This document shows positions 1 through 9,622 of a DNA stretch of 64,000 nucleotides, piece after piece. How positions within the stretch are numbered: the first letter of the stretch is position 1; the number at the start of each line of letters is the position of its first letter. The notes beneath the pieces were generated by a model. The model had not been told where the DNA came from and searched no databases. It saw only the letters and a program-made list of their open reading frames with translations. The position numbers and the translations under genes are program-made. Source of the DNA: CAIWHR01 sp963830485 (lineage in GTDB: Bacteria; Pseudomonadota; Gammaproteobacteria; Burkholderiales; Casimicrobiaceae); NCBI GenBank assembly GCA_963830485.1, contig CAWHNE010000029.1, forward strand, positions 372,001-436,000. Reading direction: 5' to 3'.

Positions 1-351
1 AGTTGCCAACGGAAGCACGAAGGGGGTCCCCGGGCGAAGCGTGATCTCCAATTGACCGCGGTAAAGTGCGGGATCGTCCGGCGTGCCGCCGCCGCTGACG
101 TATTCGCCCGCGGGGATGGGCAGAAGCAGGACGTGTCCAACTGTGCTCTGTGCCGGATCGGCCCCGCTGAGACCCCAGCGCAAATACGCACTCAGCCACT
201 CGGTCAGAGTCTTTCCGTAAGCGTGCGAGCCTGGCGGGGCAATCCGCGGGGCGCCGCTTTCTGCGGCCGCGACGGGAGCTATCCAAAGCGCCATGGCCAC
301 GATGGCCAATGCCAACGACACTACTGACGTACCTGTCCTGGTCATCTTCAT
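1..351 (-). CDS. Secreted protein of unknown function, C-terminus outside window
   Basis: The minus strand is open from an ATG at 351 to the left edge of the window, giving at least 117 residues with no stop seen. The start has a good ribosome site (AAGGAAG about 6 bases upstream). Residues 1-30 look like a Sec signal peptide: a short basic start (MKMTRTGT), a hydrophobic core and an Ala-rich cleavage region ending VAAA. The mature part begins AESGAPRIAPPGSHAYGKT. I do not recognise the family and no catalytic motif is evident. It is transcribed divergently from the regulator that starts at 520. The remaining C-terminus lies beyond position 1. Confidence 0.6.
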   Translation of the reverse strand, partial: MKMTRTGTSVVSLALAIVAMALWIAPVAAAESGAPRIAPPGSHAYGKTLTEWLSAYLRWGLSGADPAQSTVGHVLLLPIPAGEYVSGGGTPDDPALYRGQLEITLRPGTPFVLPLAT

Positions 352-453
352 GATCGTCTTCCTTGGGTTGGTCTGCGCCACTCGACGCACCTCTCGGCAG
401 GCTGCAGCATCCGCCGATCGCCCGCCGCCGTCCTTAAGGCCGTCTAAAACAAT

Positions 454-482
454 TCTTGTAGCGTGGTTTGCCCAGGTATAGG
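454..482 (+). promoter_or_regulatory. Possible promoter of the winged-helix/STAND regulator
   Basis: A TTCTTG element (about 454-459) lies 17-18 bases before TATAGG (477-482), in a locally AT-richer patch of an otherwise GC-rich intergenic region. The downstream ATG at 520 would leave a leader of about 30 bases. Both hexamers are imperfect, so this is a weak call. Confidence 0.25.
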
Positions 483-519
483 CTTGGCTCAACCGCCCAT
501 TGAGGGGCGGGCGTCGGGC

Positions 520-2958
520 ATGGGGATCGACCGAGACGTCAGCCGAATTCGATTCGGCGGGTTCGAGCTTCAACCAGGGGAACGCCGGTTGCTCGCGTAC
601 GGTCACGCCGTGGCCGTGGGTCCGCGGGCCTTCGACCTGCTGGTCGCGCTGGTCGACCGGGCGGGCAAGCTCGTGTCCAAAGACGAGCTGCTCTCCCTCG
701 TCTGGCCGAACCTCGTCGTGGAGGAGGCCAACCTGCATGTGCAAGTCTCGGCGCTGAGAAAGATCATCGGTGCGGAGTCGATTGCAACGATTCCTGGCCA
801 CGGCTATCGGTTCACGCTCGAGCTCGAGCCGGTGCCGGCCGTGGCGGTTCTGCCGCTCGTGGCGCCGACGCACAACCTGCCCGAGCAGGTCACATCGTTC
901 ATCGGGCGCGCACGCGAGCTGGCCGAGATCGGGACGCTGCTCGGGAGGCATCGTCTACTGACGCTGCTGGGGTTGGGCGGCATCGGCAAGACGCGCCTCG
1001 CGCTGCAGGTGGCGGCTGGGGTGATCGGAGGCTATTCGGATGGGGTCTGGTTCGCGGAGCTGGCGCCACTGGCCGACGACTTGCTGGTGCCGCAGGCGGT
1101 TGCGAGCGTGCTCGGGGTCAGGGAACAGGCGGGCCGTCCGGTCATCGAGGCGCTGGTTAAGCACGTCAAGGATCGGCGCCTGCTGCTGATCCTGGACAAT
1201 TGTGAGCACCTGGCGCATGCCTGCGCCGAGCTCATGCGGCAACTGCTGCGCTCGGCGCCGCAGGTAACGATCCTGGCGACCAGCCGCGACTACCTGCACG
1301 TCGCGGGCGAGAGGACCTATCCGGTGCCGCCGCTCGGGATCCCGGACCCACAGAGGGTCGACGTCGCCGCCGTGCTGCGCAGCGAGGCGGGGCAGCTGTT
1401 TGCCGACCGTGCCGTCGCCTCGCAGTCGGCGTTTCACGTGACTGCGTCCAACGCGCCGGCGATTGCGCAGATATGTCGCCGCCTGGAGGGCATCCCGCTG
1501 GCGCTTGAGCTCGCGGCCGCGCGGGTGCGAGCGCTGTCGGCGGGGAAGATCGCCGAGCGGCTCAGCGACCGGTTCCGTTTGCTGACGGACGGCGACCGGA
1601 CCGCGCTGCCGCGGCAGCAGACGCTGCGGGCCTGCATCGACTGGAGCTACGAGCTACTGACGGAGCGCGAGCGCACGCTGCTGCGGCGGCTGTCGGTGTT
1701 CGCCGGCGGCTGGACGCTTGAGGCAGCCGAAGCGATGGGCGCCGGCGGCGACGTTGCCGCGTCGGACGTGCTCGATCTCCTGACACGGCTGGTGGAGAAG
1801 TCGTTGGTGGTGCTCGAGGCCGACGGCGAGCGCTATGAGATGCTGGAGACCGTCCGCCAGTACGCGCAGGAACGGCTGAGCGACTCGGGCGAAGGCGACC
1901 AGGTGGCTGCGCGGCATGCCGCTTACTTTCTCGCGCTCGCGGAAGACGCGGGGCCCGGACTCCAGAGCCTGGATCAACGGGCGTGGTTTGCACGGCTCGA
2001 CCTCGAGCGGGATAACCTGCTCGCAGTCCACGATTGGTGCGGCAAAGCCGATGAGCGAGGCGAGCGCGGATTGACGTTGGTTCATGCAATACGGCAGTAC
2101 TGGGTCAATCGCGGTGGAGTGGATGTGGGGTATCGCGTGACGAGCGAGGCGCTCGCCCGTGCTTCGGCGCAACTGCCCAGTGCCGCGCGCTGCCGCGGGT
2201 TAACGACTGCTGCCGTTCTCACGTCCTGCATGGGCCGCTACGCGGAAGCGCAGGGCTACCTTGAGGAGTGTCTTTTCGCGGCCCGGAAGGTCCGGGACGA
2301 CGAAAGCGTCGAAAAGGGCCTTCGGATGCTGGGCGAGCAGTTCCTCCTGCAAGGGAAGCTCGCCGAGGCGCGCAGGCACCTCGAAGAAGCCCTTAGCTTG
2401 GCGCGGGTGCGAGGGCAAGAGATTCCGATGATCATGGGCCTCAATGCGTTGGCCGAGACCTATCGCCTTGAGGGCGACCTCGAACGGGCGGAGCCGCTCT
2501 ACCAGGAGGGTCTGAGGCATGCCCGTGAGGCAAAGGAACTTCGTACCATCACCCTCTTGTTAGGCAATCTCGCGAGCGTTTCCATTGCGCGTGGCAATAG
2601 GAAGAACGTCCCAGAAATGCTGCACGAAGCCTTGGCGATCGTCGAGGAGACTGGCGCGAAGGGCACGGGAGGGGAGATGCTGCAAGTCTCGGCCGGCCTG
2701 GCGGCGTCCCTCCTTGAGTGGGAGCGAGCGGGACGTCTCTACGGGGCAGCAAGTGCACAGTTCGAGCGGCTGGGGCTTCATCGCGAAACCGTGGACGAAG
2801 CATTTCTTGCGCCGCTGATGGAGGGGGTGCGGGAGGCAATGGGTGAACCGGCCTTCGCTGCGGCGGAGGCTGCAGGCCGCGCGCTCTCGTACGAGGAGGC
2901 CATCGCCGAGACACGCGCGTGGCTGGAGAACAGACCACGGTTGCGGGCCGTAGGCTGA
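520..2958 (+). CDS. Winged-helix regulator fused to a STAND-type NTPase and TPR-like repeats
   Basis: A protein of 812 residues that probably senses a ligand and regulates transcription. Residues about 8-100 form an OmpR/PhoB-type winged helix (SKDELLSLVWP, EEANLHVQVSALRK, IPGHGYRF). A P-loop follows at about residue 150 (LLGLGGIGKTRLALQ), with a Walker B-like LLLILDNCEHL near residue 225 and the arm GIPLALELAAARVRALS. The C-terminal third has helical TPR-like pairs (EAQGYLEECLFAARK, EARRHLEEALSLAR). This order matches AfsR/SARP-like and other NB-ARC/STAND regulators common in proteobacteria. I chose the ATG at 520, preceded by GAGGGGCGG, over the GTG at 463. It has no obvious operon partner; the divergent secreted protein is a candidate target. 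The ligand is unknown. Confidence 0.85.
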   Translation: MGIDRDVSRIRFGGFELQPGERRLLAYGHAVAVGPRAFDLLVALVDRAGKLVSKDELLSLVWPNLVVEEANLHVQVSALRKIIGAESIATIPGHGYRFTLELEPVPAVAVLPLVAPTHNLPEQVTSFIGRARELAEIGTLLGRHRLLTLLGLGGIGKTRLALQVAAGVIGGYSDGVWFAELAPLADDLLVPQAVASVLGVREQAGRPVIEALVKHVKDRRLLLILDNCEHLAHACAELMRQLLRSAPQVTILATSRDYLHVAGERTYPVPPLGIPDPQRVDVAAVLRSEAGQLFADRAVASQSAFHVTASNAPAIAQICRRLEGIPLALELAAARVRALSAGKIAERLSDRFRLLTDGDRTALPRQQTLRACIDWSYELLTERERTLLRRLSVFAGGWTLEAAEAMGAGGDVAASDVLDLLTRLVEKSLVVLEADGERYEMLETVRQYAQERLSDSGEGDQVAARHAAYFLALAEDAGPGLQSLDQRAWFARLDLERDNLLAVHDWCGKADERGERGLTLVHAIRQYWVNRGGVDVGYRVTSEALARASAQLPSAARCRGLTTAAVLTSCMGRYAEAQGYLEECLFAARKVRDDESVEKGLRMLGEQFLLQGKLAEARRHLEEALSLARVRGQEIPMIMGLNALAETYRLEGDLERAEPLYQEGLRHAREAKELRTITLLLGNLASVSIARGNRKNVPEMLHEALAIVEETGAKGTGGEMLQVSAGLAASLLEWERAGRLYGAASAQFERLGLHRETVDEAFLAPLMEGVREAMGEPAFAAAEAAGRALSYEEAIAETRAWLENRPRLRAVG

Positions 2959-3022
2959 CTCCGTCCGTCCGCGCGATGGCCCCTCACCCAATCGCGTTCG
3001 CCTCCAGCGACGACGGCTCGAC

Positions 3023-3070
3023 GAGCGCTCTTGCACGGCTCGAGCGAGTCTTCGCGCGTGCACGGCGCTC
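3023..3070. terminator. Imperfect hairpin between convergent genes
   Basis: GAGCGC and TGCACG (3023-3028 and 3032-3037) are complementary to CGTGCA and GCGCTC (3057-3062 and 3065-3070). This gives a 12-bp stem with a small internal loop. It sits between the ends of the STAND regulator (2958) and rlmI (3113), where a bidirectional terminator would be expected. There is no U-tract. The rest of 2959-3112 holds nothing else that I see. Confidence 0.3.
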
Positions 3071-3112
3071 GCCAGCCCTTGCCGAACGAAGGACCCGCTC
3101 CCGGACCGGCGC

Positions 3113-4314
3113 CTAATCCTTGCGGATCAGCAGGCCCTTCAGGTACTCGCCCTCGGGAAACGCGAGCGCGACCGGATGATCGGCGGAGGCGCCGAAGCGG
3201 CCGATGACCGCGGCGTCGGCGCCGGCGTCGAGCGCCGCGCCGGCGACGATCTTGCGGAAGAGCGCGGCGTCGATGCCGCCCGAGCACGAGAACGTGGCGA
3301 GCAGCCCGCCCGGGCCGCAGGAGCTTGAGCGCGAGCAGGTTCACGTCCTTGTAGGCGCGCGCGGCGCGCTCCGCATGCGCGGCCGTCGGCGCGAACTTCG
3401 GCGGGTCGAGCACGATCAGGTCGAACGACGCGGCCGTGTCGCGCAGCTTGCGCAACGCGGCGAACGCGTCCGCCTCCTGCCACTCGGCGCGGCTCGCATC
3501 GAGCGCGGGATTGAGCGCGAGGTTCTCTCGGGCGAGCGCGAGCGCACCGGCCGAGCTGTCGATCGACACGACGCGACGCGCGCCGCCCGCGAGCGCGGCA
3601 AGCGTGAAGCCGCCCGTGTAGCAGAACACGTTCAGCGTCTCGCGCTCCGCGGCGATCGCGCGCACGGCCGCGCGGTTCGTCGCGCTGATCGAGGTAGAAG
3701 CCGGTCTTCTGGCCGGCGACGACGTCGACGCGATAGCGCAGGCCGTCCTCGACGAACACCACCGGCGCCGGCAGCGCGCCGTGCACGAGGCCGTTGCGCG
3801 GCGGCAGTCCTTCGAGCGCGCGCACCTCCGCGTCGGAGCGCTCGTAGACGCACGCGGCGCCCGTCGCGGCGACGAGCGCGTCGACGATGCGCGTCGCGCC
3901 AGCGATCGGCGCCGGCGGCCGAGAGCTGCAGCACGACGACGTCGCCGTAGCGGTCGGCGACGACGCCCGGCGAGCCCGTCCGCTTCGCCGTGAATCAGCC
4001 GGCACCCCGTGTGTCCCGGATCGAGCATCGGTGCCCGCGCAGCGACTGCGCGCTCGACGCGGCGCGCGAGGAACGCGGCGTCGACCGCTTCGCGCGCATC
4101 GAAGGTCCACACGCGCGCGCGGATCTGCGAGGCCGGCGAGATACGCGGCGCGGGCGACGAACGCGCCGTCGTCGCGGCAGATCTCGACCGTGTCACCGCT
4201 CGCGGGGTCGCCGTCCACGCGCGCGATCGCGCCGGAGAAGACCCAGGGATGACGTTCGCGCAGCGACTTGTCGCGGCCCGGCTTGAGCCGCAGCACCGGC
4301 AACCGGTCAGCCAA
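3113..4314 (-). CDS. rlmI: 23S rRNA m5C1962 methyltransferase RlmI-like (frameshifted in this sequence)
   Basis: A class I SAM-dependent rRNA large-subunit methyltransferase of the RlmI family, about 398 residues when repaired. The N-terminal PUA-like segment reads LKPGRDKSLRERHPWVFSGA. It is followed by SQIRARVWTFD, QKTGFYLDQRD, the SAM-binding NVFCYTGGFTLAALAGGA, LIVLDPPKFAP and a C-terminal YLKGLLIRKD. The coding frame changes at about 4141, 3971, 3889, 3678 and 3310. Each change fits one extra base, and the span minus five is exactly 399 codons. A conserved product spread over three frames points to sequencing insertions. The probable TTG start (4314) overlaps the stop of the VIT1-type transporter gene, so the two are likely co-transcribed. 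Confidence 0.85.
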
Positions 4315-5353
4315 TCGCGACGCCCGCGAGACGTCCGATCGCGTACGTGACGGCGCCGGCGAGGCTCCCCAGCAGCAGCATCCGCGCGCCCGAATGGAGC
4401 GCGTTGCGCCCGGTGAAGAGCGACAGCAGCGCGCCGACGCCGAACAGCGCGACCGCGGTGATGCCGATCGCGAACGGCAGCGCCTGCGGCCCGGGCGCGA
4501 GCACGAACGGCGCAAGCGGCAGCAGCGCGCCGGCCGCGAACGACAGGAACGACGAGATCGAGGCGCCCCACGGCGAGCCGAGCTCCTCGGGATTGAGCCC
4601 GAGCTCTTCGCGCGCGAGCGTGTCGAGCGCGTGCTCCGGATCGGCGACGAGCCGGTCGGCGAGCCGCTTCGCTTCCTTGACCGGCAGGCCCTTCGCCGCG
4701 TAGATCAGCGCGAGCTCCTGCGCTTCCGCCTCGGGATATTCGTCGAGCTCGTCGCGCTCGAGTCCGATCTGGTATTCGAAGAGCTCGCGCTGCGAGCGGA
4801 CCGACACGTATTCGCCCGCAGCCATCGCGAACGCGCCCGCGGCCATGCCCGCCACGCCGGCGAGCAGCACGACGTGCGGATCGGGGTTCGCGCCCGCGAT
4901 GCCGAGGATCAGGCTCGCGTTCGACACGAGCCCGTCGTTGACGCCGAACACCGCGGCGCGCAGGTTGCCGCCGCCGCCGAGTCCGCGGTGGCGATGCTCG
5001 ATGCCCGATCCCGCCACCGGCGGCGCGTGCCCGGAGTCGCGCGCGATCGACGTGCCGTAGATGGCCATGCCGCGCACCTTCATCGCGGCGAGCACGCTCT
5101 TCAGGCGGCGCGGACCGAGCCTGCGGACGAGCGCCGCGACGAACCGCGTGCGCGCGTCGGGCAGGTACGGCGCCGGCGCCGGCTTGCCGCGTGCGGTCAG
5201 CTGCGCGCGCCAGATCGCGGCCTGCGCTTCGGCTTCGCCCGCGAGGCGGCGAAACAGCTCCGCGCGCGTCGTGCCGGCCTCGGCCTCGGCGCACACGCGG
5301 TAGAGGAAGGCGGAGCGCTGCTCCTCGTGCCAGCTTTCGAGCGGATTCGACAT
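4307..5353 (-). CDS. VIT1/CCC1-family transporter with N-terminal ferritin-like region
   Basis: A 348-residue intact membrane protein. The N-terminal ~90 residues are helical and rich in Glu/Arg (WHEEQRSAFLYRVCAEAEAG), resembling a rubrerythrin/ferritin-like domain. The C-terminal part carries VIT1/CCC1 landmarks: VFGVNDGLVSNASLILGIAG, AGEYVSVRSQRE and several hydrophobic segments near the end. Characterised relatives such as MbfA export Fe or Mn. Metal efflux from the cytoplasm is therefore the likely role, but the substrate is inferred from family. It starts 12 bases after the aldo/keto reductase stop and its own stop overlaps the rlmI start, giving an apparent three-gene operon. Confidence 0.85.
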   Translation of the reverse strand: MSNPLESWHEEQRSAFLYRVCAEAEAGTTRAELFRRLAGEAEAQAAIWRAQLTARGKPAPAPYLPDARTRFVAALVRRLGPRRLKSVLAAMKVRGMAIYGTSIARDSGHAPPVAGSGIEHRHRGLGGGGNLRAAVFGVNDGLVSNASLILGIAGANPDPHVVLLAGVAGMAAGAFAMAAGEYVSVRSQRELFEYQIGLERDELDEYPEAEAQELALIYAAKGLPVKEAKRLADRLVADPEHALDTLAREELGLNPEELGSPWGASISSFLSFAAGALLPLAPFVLAPGPQALPFAIGITAVALFGVGALLSLFTGRNALHSGARMLLLGSLAGAVTYAIGRLAGVAIG

Positions 5354-5365
5354 GACGGGTGCGCG

Positions 5366-6332
5366 TCAGGCCGGTGTCAGCGCGGCCTCGATTCGCGCCA
5401 TCACGTCCGGCGTGAGCTTCGGCACGACGGCCTGCGCCTTCATGTTCTCGACGACCTGCGACGCGCGGCTCGCGCCGGTGATCACCGTCGAGACGTTCGG
5501 ATTCTTGAGGCACCACGCGAGCGACATCTGCGCCAGCGTGCAGCCGAGGTCCGCGGCGATCGGCGCGAGGCGCTTCGCGGCGGCGATCTTCGCCGGGTCG
5601 GTGAGGCGCTCGGCCAGCCACTCGTAGCCCTTGAGCGTCCCGCGCGTTCCCGGCGGAATGCCGTCGTTGTACTTGCCGGTCAGGAGACCCGAGGCGAGCG
5701 GGCTCCACACCGTCGTGCCGAGGCCGATGTCGCGATAGAGCCGCGCGTATTCCTTCTCGACGCGGTCGCGATGCAAGCAGGTTGTACTGCGGCTGCTCCA
5801 TCACCGGCTTGTGCAGGTGGTGCCGCTCGGCGATCTGCCACGCCGCCATGATCTCGGCCGCCGTCCATTCCGACGTGCCCCAGTAGAGCGCCTTGCCGGC
5901 CGCGATCATGTCGTGCATCGCCCGCACCGTCTCCTCGATCGGCGTGTCGGGATCGGCGCGATGGCAGAACACGAGGTCGACGTAGTCGAGGCCGAGGCGC
6001 GCGAGCGAGCCGTCGATCGCCCGCCGCAGGTACTTGCGGTTGAGCGTGTTCTTCTCGTTGGGTCCGTCGGCGAGGCCCCAGTAGAACTTGGTCGACACGA
6101 TGTAGGACGAGCGCGGCCAGCGCGCCTTGCGCAGCACCTCGCCCATGATCTTCTCGGACTCGCCCTTCGCGTAGACCTCGGCGTTGTCGAAGAAATTGAC
6201 GCCGGCGTCGTACGCGGCCGCCATGCATTCGCCCGCCGCGTCGGCGCCCATCTGGTTGCCGTAGGTGACCCACGAGCCGAACGAGAGTTCGCTCACCTTG
6301 AGGCCGGAGCTGCCGAGGCGGCGGTAATTCAT
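5366..6332 (-). CDS. Aldo/keto reductase, Kv-beta-like (one frameshift)
   Basis: An NADPH-dependent oxidoreductase of the aldo/keto reductase superfamily, closest in pattern to the potassium-channel beta-subunit-like group: MNYRRLGSSGLKVSELSFGS, FFDNAEVYAKGESE, YIVSTKFYWG, GLGTTVWSPLASGLLTGKY, VITGASRASQVVENM. The catalytic Tyr lies in NAEVYAKGE and the conserved Lys in VSTKFYW. The frame changes once, at about 5774, consistent with one extra base inside NLL/HRDRVEKEY; removing it gives 321 residues, a normal family length. It is the first gene of the minus-strand group with the metal transporter and rlmI, and is divergent from the S9 peptidase. The natural substrate is unknown. Confidence 0.85.
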
Positions 6333-6437
6333 CGAACTTTGATCGGAATGCAGTGACGATGCGGGGCAGGGCACCCGATTCGTGGCGCCCGCAGGGTTAG
6401 AATCGCGAACCCGCATTGTACCCACAAGGAATCCGCG

Positions 6438-8513
6438 ATGCCCCGCTCTCCCCGCGGCGCGACCCGCCGCTCGGCGCAGCGCAAGCCGCCGCTTACCGTC
6501 GACGCGCTGTGGGCGATCCGCCGCATCGGCACGCCGACGATCTCGCCCGACGGCGCGCTCGCGTGCAGCGCCGTCACCCGCTTCGACATGGAGAAGAACG
6601 AGGGCAGCACGTCGCTGTGGCTGTTCCCGACGGGCCTCGGCGGCCGCGCCACCGCCGGCCGCGCGCGGATGCTGACCGCCGGCGACAAGGATTCGCGATC
6701 CGAAGTGGTCGCCCGACGGCAAGTGGATCGCATTCACCGCGAAGCGCAAGGACGACGAGGAGCCGCAGCTCTACGTGATCGCGCCGGACGGCGGCGAGGC
6801 GAGGCGCCTGACGCGCCTCGCGACCGGCTGCGCGGCGCCGAAATGGTTTGCCGACGGCACGCGGATCGCGTTCATCTCGTGGGTGTGGCCGGACCTCGCG
6901 ACCGACGCGCTGCAGGCGAAGCGCCGCAAGGAGCGCAAGGACGCGAAGGTGAAGGCGCACGTCACCGAGCGCAGCGAATTCCGCTTCTGGGACCACTGGC
7001 TCGCCGACGGCCGCGAGCCGCATGTCTACGTCTGCGACGTCGCGACGGGACGCTGCCGCGACGCGCTCGCCGGGACGGGGCTCGCGCTGCCGCCCTGGGA
7101 TCCGTCGGCCGAGCATTTCGACATCGCGCCCGACGGTCGCGAGATCGCGATCACCGCCGACCTCGCGCGCCGAGCCGCAGATGATGAACCAGACGGACAT
7201 CGTCACCGTCGACCTCGCGACGCGCCGCAAGCGCGTGCTCACCGCGCGGACGAACACGTCGGACGCGCATCCGCGCTATTCGCCCGACGGCCGCGCGATC
7301 GTCTTCGAGGCGTACGACACGAAGCGCGCGTTCAACGACCAGGGCCACCTCGTCCTGCTCGCGCGCACGAGCGGCGCGATGCGACGGCTCGCCCCCAGGC
7401 TCGACCGCGCGGCGACGCACGTCGCGTGGACGCCCGACAGCCGCGCGCTGCTGTTCACGCTCGAGGACCGCGGCCGCGTCGGCGATCGCGCGGCTGCGCG
7501 CTCGACGCCGCGGCGCCGGCGTGGATCGCGGCGGGCGGCACGGTCGGCGGCTTCGCGCAGTCGCGCGACGGCGCGGTGCTCGCGTTCGACCGCGCGATCC
7601 TCGACGCATCCGCCGGCGCTGTTCGCGTGCCGCGCCGACGGCAGCGGCGAGCGATCGATCGAGAGCCTCAACCGCGCGCTGCTCGCGCGGCACGCGCTCG
7701 GCGAGGTGCGCGAGGTGACGGTACGCGGCTGGGGCGGCGCGCCCGTGCAGATGTGGATCACCTACCCGCCGAATTTCGATCCGCGGCGGAAGTGGCCGCT
7801 GCTGCACTCGATCCACGGCGGTCCGCACGCCGCGCATCACGACGGCTGGCACTTCCGCTGGAACGCGCAGGTCTTTGCGGGCCACGGCTACGTCGTCGCC
7901 GCGGTCAACTACCACGGCTCGTCCGGCTTCGGCCAGAAGTGGCTGGAGACGATCACCGGCCACTACGGGATGAAGGAGTACGCCGACGTCGAGGCCGGCA
8001 CCGACTGGCTGCTGCGACAGGGCTACATCGACCGCGTCGCGGCTGGTCGCGACCGGCGGCAGCTACGGCGGCTACATGGTCGCGTACATGAACGGACACA
8101 CCGACCGCTACCGCGCGTTCGTCTGCCACGCCGGCTGCTACGACTGGGTCAGCATGATGGCGACCGACGGCTACCATTTCTTCGCCGACGAGCTCGGGGC
8201 CTTCCACTGGGACAATCCGGCGCGCGTGATGCGGCAGTCGCCGCATCACTACGTGAAGCGCGCGCGGACGCCGACGCTCGTGATCCACGGCGAGCAGGAC
8301 TTCCGCGTGCCGGCGACGCAGGCGCTGCAGTACTACGACACGCTGAAGGCGAAGAAAGTGCCGGCGCGGCTCGTCTGGTTCCCCGACGAGAACCACTGGA
8401 TCCTGAAGCCGCAGAATTCGCGCCTCTGGTACCGCGAATTCTTCGGCTGGGTGGCGCGCTACGCGCCCGGCGGCGCGAGCGGGGCCCGCGCGGCCCGGCT
8501 CAGACGGCGGTGA
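6438..8513 (+). CDS. S9-family prolyl oligopeptidase-like peptidase (frameshifted)
   Basis: A serine peptidase of the prolyl oligopeptidase family, probably acylaminoacyl- or dipeptidyl-peptidase-like, about 689 residues when repaired. The N-terminal half has TolB-like propeller repeats (WSPDGKWIAFTAKRKDD, RYSPDGRAIVFEAYD, TPDSRALLFTLEDR). The C-terminal hydrolase domain has HGGPHAAHHDGWHFRWNAQ and the nucleophile motif GGSYGGYM (about 8060). The acid is in HGEQDFRVP and the His in PDENHWILKP, so the triad is complete. Frame changes occur near 6695, 7168, 7480-7500 (net two bases), 7612 and 8042. Six extra bases leave exactly 690 codons. Its end overlaps the convergent DksA/TraR-like gene by 14 bases. 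Confidence 0.85.
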
Positions 8514-8901
8514 GCGGCGGCCCGCCGACCTTCTTCTCGTGGCGCTGCTGGCAGGCGAGGCAGCGCATCGCGGTCGGGTAGGCGGACAGGCGCGCGAGCG
8601 CGATCGGCTCGCCGCAGTCGCGGCACTCGCCGTACGTCCCGGCGCGCATTCGGGCGAGCGCCGCGTCGACTTCGTTCAGTTCGGCCAGCGCGTGCCGCAC
8701 CTCGGCGATGTCGAGCTCGGCGAGCCCGTCGGCCACGCCCCACTCGTCGCCGCTTTCCTTGATCCGGTTGCGCAGGCCGACGACGCGATCGTCCTCGCTG
8801 CCGTCGAGCTGGGTCTTCACCTCGACGCGCAGCTTGGCGCGGCGCTCTTCGAGCTCCCGCTTGAGGCGCGCAAGCTCGGCGGGGGGTAGGGCGGCGGTCA
8901 T
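8500..8901 (-). CDS. DksA/TraR-family C4 zinc-finger protein
   Basis: A 133-residue intact protein with a helical, charged N-terminal coiled-coil-like half (LARLKRELEERRAKLRVEVK). The C-terminal four-cysteine zinc finger is CRDC-x17-CLAC, the spacing typical of DksA/TraR proteins. Family members bind RNA polymerase through the secondary channel and change promoter response, often with ppGpp. The usual DksA acidic tip (DxxDxA) is not clearly present, so this is probably a paralogue rather than DksA itself. The gene is convergent with the S9 peptidase and divergent from hsp20. Confidence 0.85.
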   Translation of the reverse strand: MTAALPPAELARLKRELEERRAKLRVEVKTQLDGSEDDRVVGLRNRIKESGDEWGVADGLAELDIAEVRHALAELNEVDAALARMRAGTYGECRDCGEPIALARLSAYPTAMRCLACQQRHEKKVGGPPLTAV

Positions 8902-9016
8902 GGGGGCATTCCGGAACGGTCGGGCGCTGCGTCCGGATTATCGCCTTTTTTCACGCCGCCGAATCGGGTCGGCCCGGGCTGATCGGCGTCAGACCGGCCG
9001 GAGCCCGCGCGACCCC

Positions 9017-9044
9017 CTTGAAACCCCGGTATCGGGCCGCAGAT
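9017..9044 (+). promoter_or_regulatory. Candidate heat-shock (sigma-32) promoter of hsp20
   Basis: CTTGAAA (9017-9023) matches the sigma-32 -35 element exactly. It is followed after 13 bases by CCGCAGAT, a partial match to the CCCCATNT -10 element. The site lies about 80 bases before the Hsp20 start, the expected place for a heat-shock gene. The -10 match is incomplete. Confidence 0.45.
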
Positions 9045-9123
9045 TGGCACTGAGGTCGCGCACGGCGCCGCAGGGGCGGCGTGACGGCGGCCGACACCCA
9101 GCGCATCACGACAGGAGAACCCC

Positions 9124-9543
9124 ATGAGCAATCTGACGCTGTATCACCCATTCGCCGATCCGGCGTTCGACGACCTGTTCCGCGGCTTCTTCGCCCCGGT
9201 CCGCGCCGACCGCGCGCCGGTGAGCATCAAGGTCGACGTGGCCGAGAAGGACGGCGCCTACGTCGTCCGCGCCGAGATCCCCGGCGTCGCCAAGGACGAC
9301 ATCCAGGTCTCGATCGAAGGCAATCAGGTCACGATCGGCGCCGAAGTGAAGCGCGAGAGCGAGAAGAAGGAAGGCGAGCGCGTGCTGCACACCGAGCGCT
9401 ACGTCGGCAGCGCGTTCCGCAGCTTCACGCTGCCGGCCGAGCTCGACGAGGCCGCCAGCGCGGCGAAGTACGAGAACGGCGTGCTGGAGCTCACGCTCGC
9501 GAAGAAGCCCGCGCTCGCGGGCCGCAAGCTGACGATTCAGTAA
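9124..9543 (+). CDS. Small heat-shock protein, Hsp20/alpha-crystallin family
   Basis: A 139-residue ATP-independent holdase chaperone. The alpha-crystallin domain spans about residues 37-139 (KVDVAEKDGAYVVRAEIPGV, DDIQVSIEGNQVTI, ERYVGSAFRSFTLP, YENGVLELTLAKK). The motif usually written A-x-x-x-n-GVL appears as AAKYENGVL. The N-terminal arm is short (NLTLYHPFADPAFDDLFRGF). It has a strong ribosome site (AGGAGAACCCC) and an upstream CTTGAAA element that suggests heat-shock control. A GC-rich hairpin follows the stop. Confidence 0.92.
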   Translation: MSNLTLYHPFADPAFDDLFRGFFAPVRADRAPVSIKVDVAEKDGAYVVRAEIPGVAKDDIQVSIEGNQVTIGAEVKRESEKKEGERVLHTERYVGSAFRSFTLPAELDEAASAAKYENGVLELTLAKKPALAGRKLTIQ

Positions 9544-9563
9544 CGCGTGTCGACGCCGCACAA

Positions 9564-9598
9564 CGCGGCGGACGGGGCAGGCCGCTCCGCCCGCCGCG
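9564..9598. terminator. GC-rich hairpin between hsp20 and the KTSC gene
   Basis: CGCGGCGGACGG-type sequence (9564-9575) pairs with CCGCCCGCCGCG (9587-9598) across an 11-base loop, with one mismatch. It sits between two convergent genes (stops at 9543 and 9623), so it could terminate both transcripts. There is no U-tract on either side. Confidence 0.4.
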
Positions 9599-9622
9599 CT
9601 GCGCGTTCGCTGGTCGTCATCC

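Noticed and set aside
4268..5851. 527-residue open frame on the plus strand
   Set aside because: It lies opposite the metal-transporter and reductase genes, is Arg-rich and has no family features.
2778..6749. 1,323-residue open frame on the minus strand
   Set aside because: It is a chance joining of correct pieces of the reductase and rlmI genes with shadow frames; real motifs jump in and out of it. GC-rich third positions suppress stops.
3113..8513. Programmed ribosomal frameshifting
   Set aside because: The breaks are numerous, lack slippery sequence with a downstream stem, and occur in unrelated housekeeping genes.
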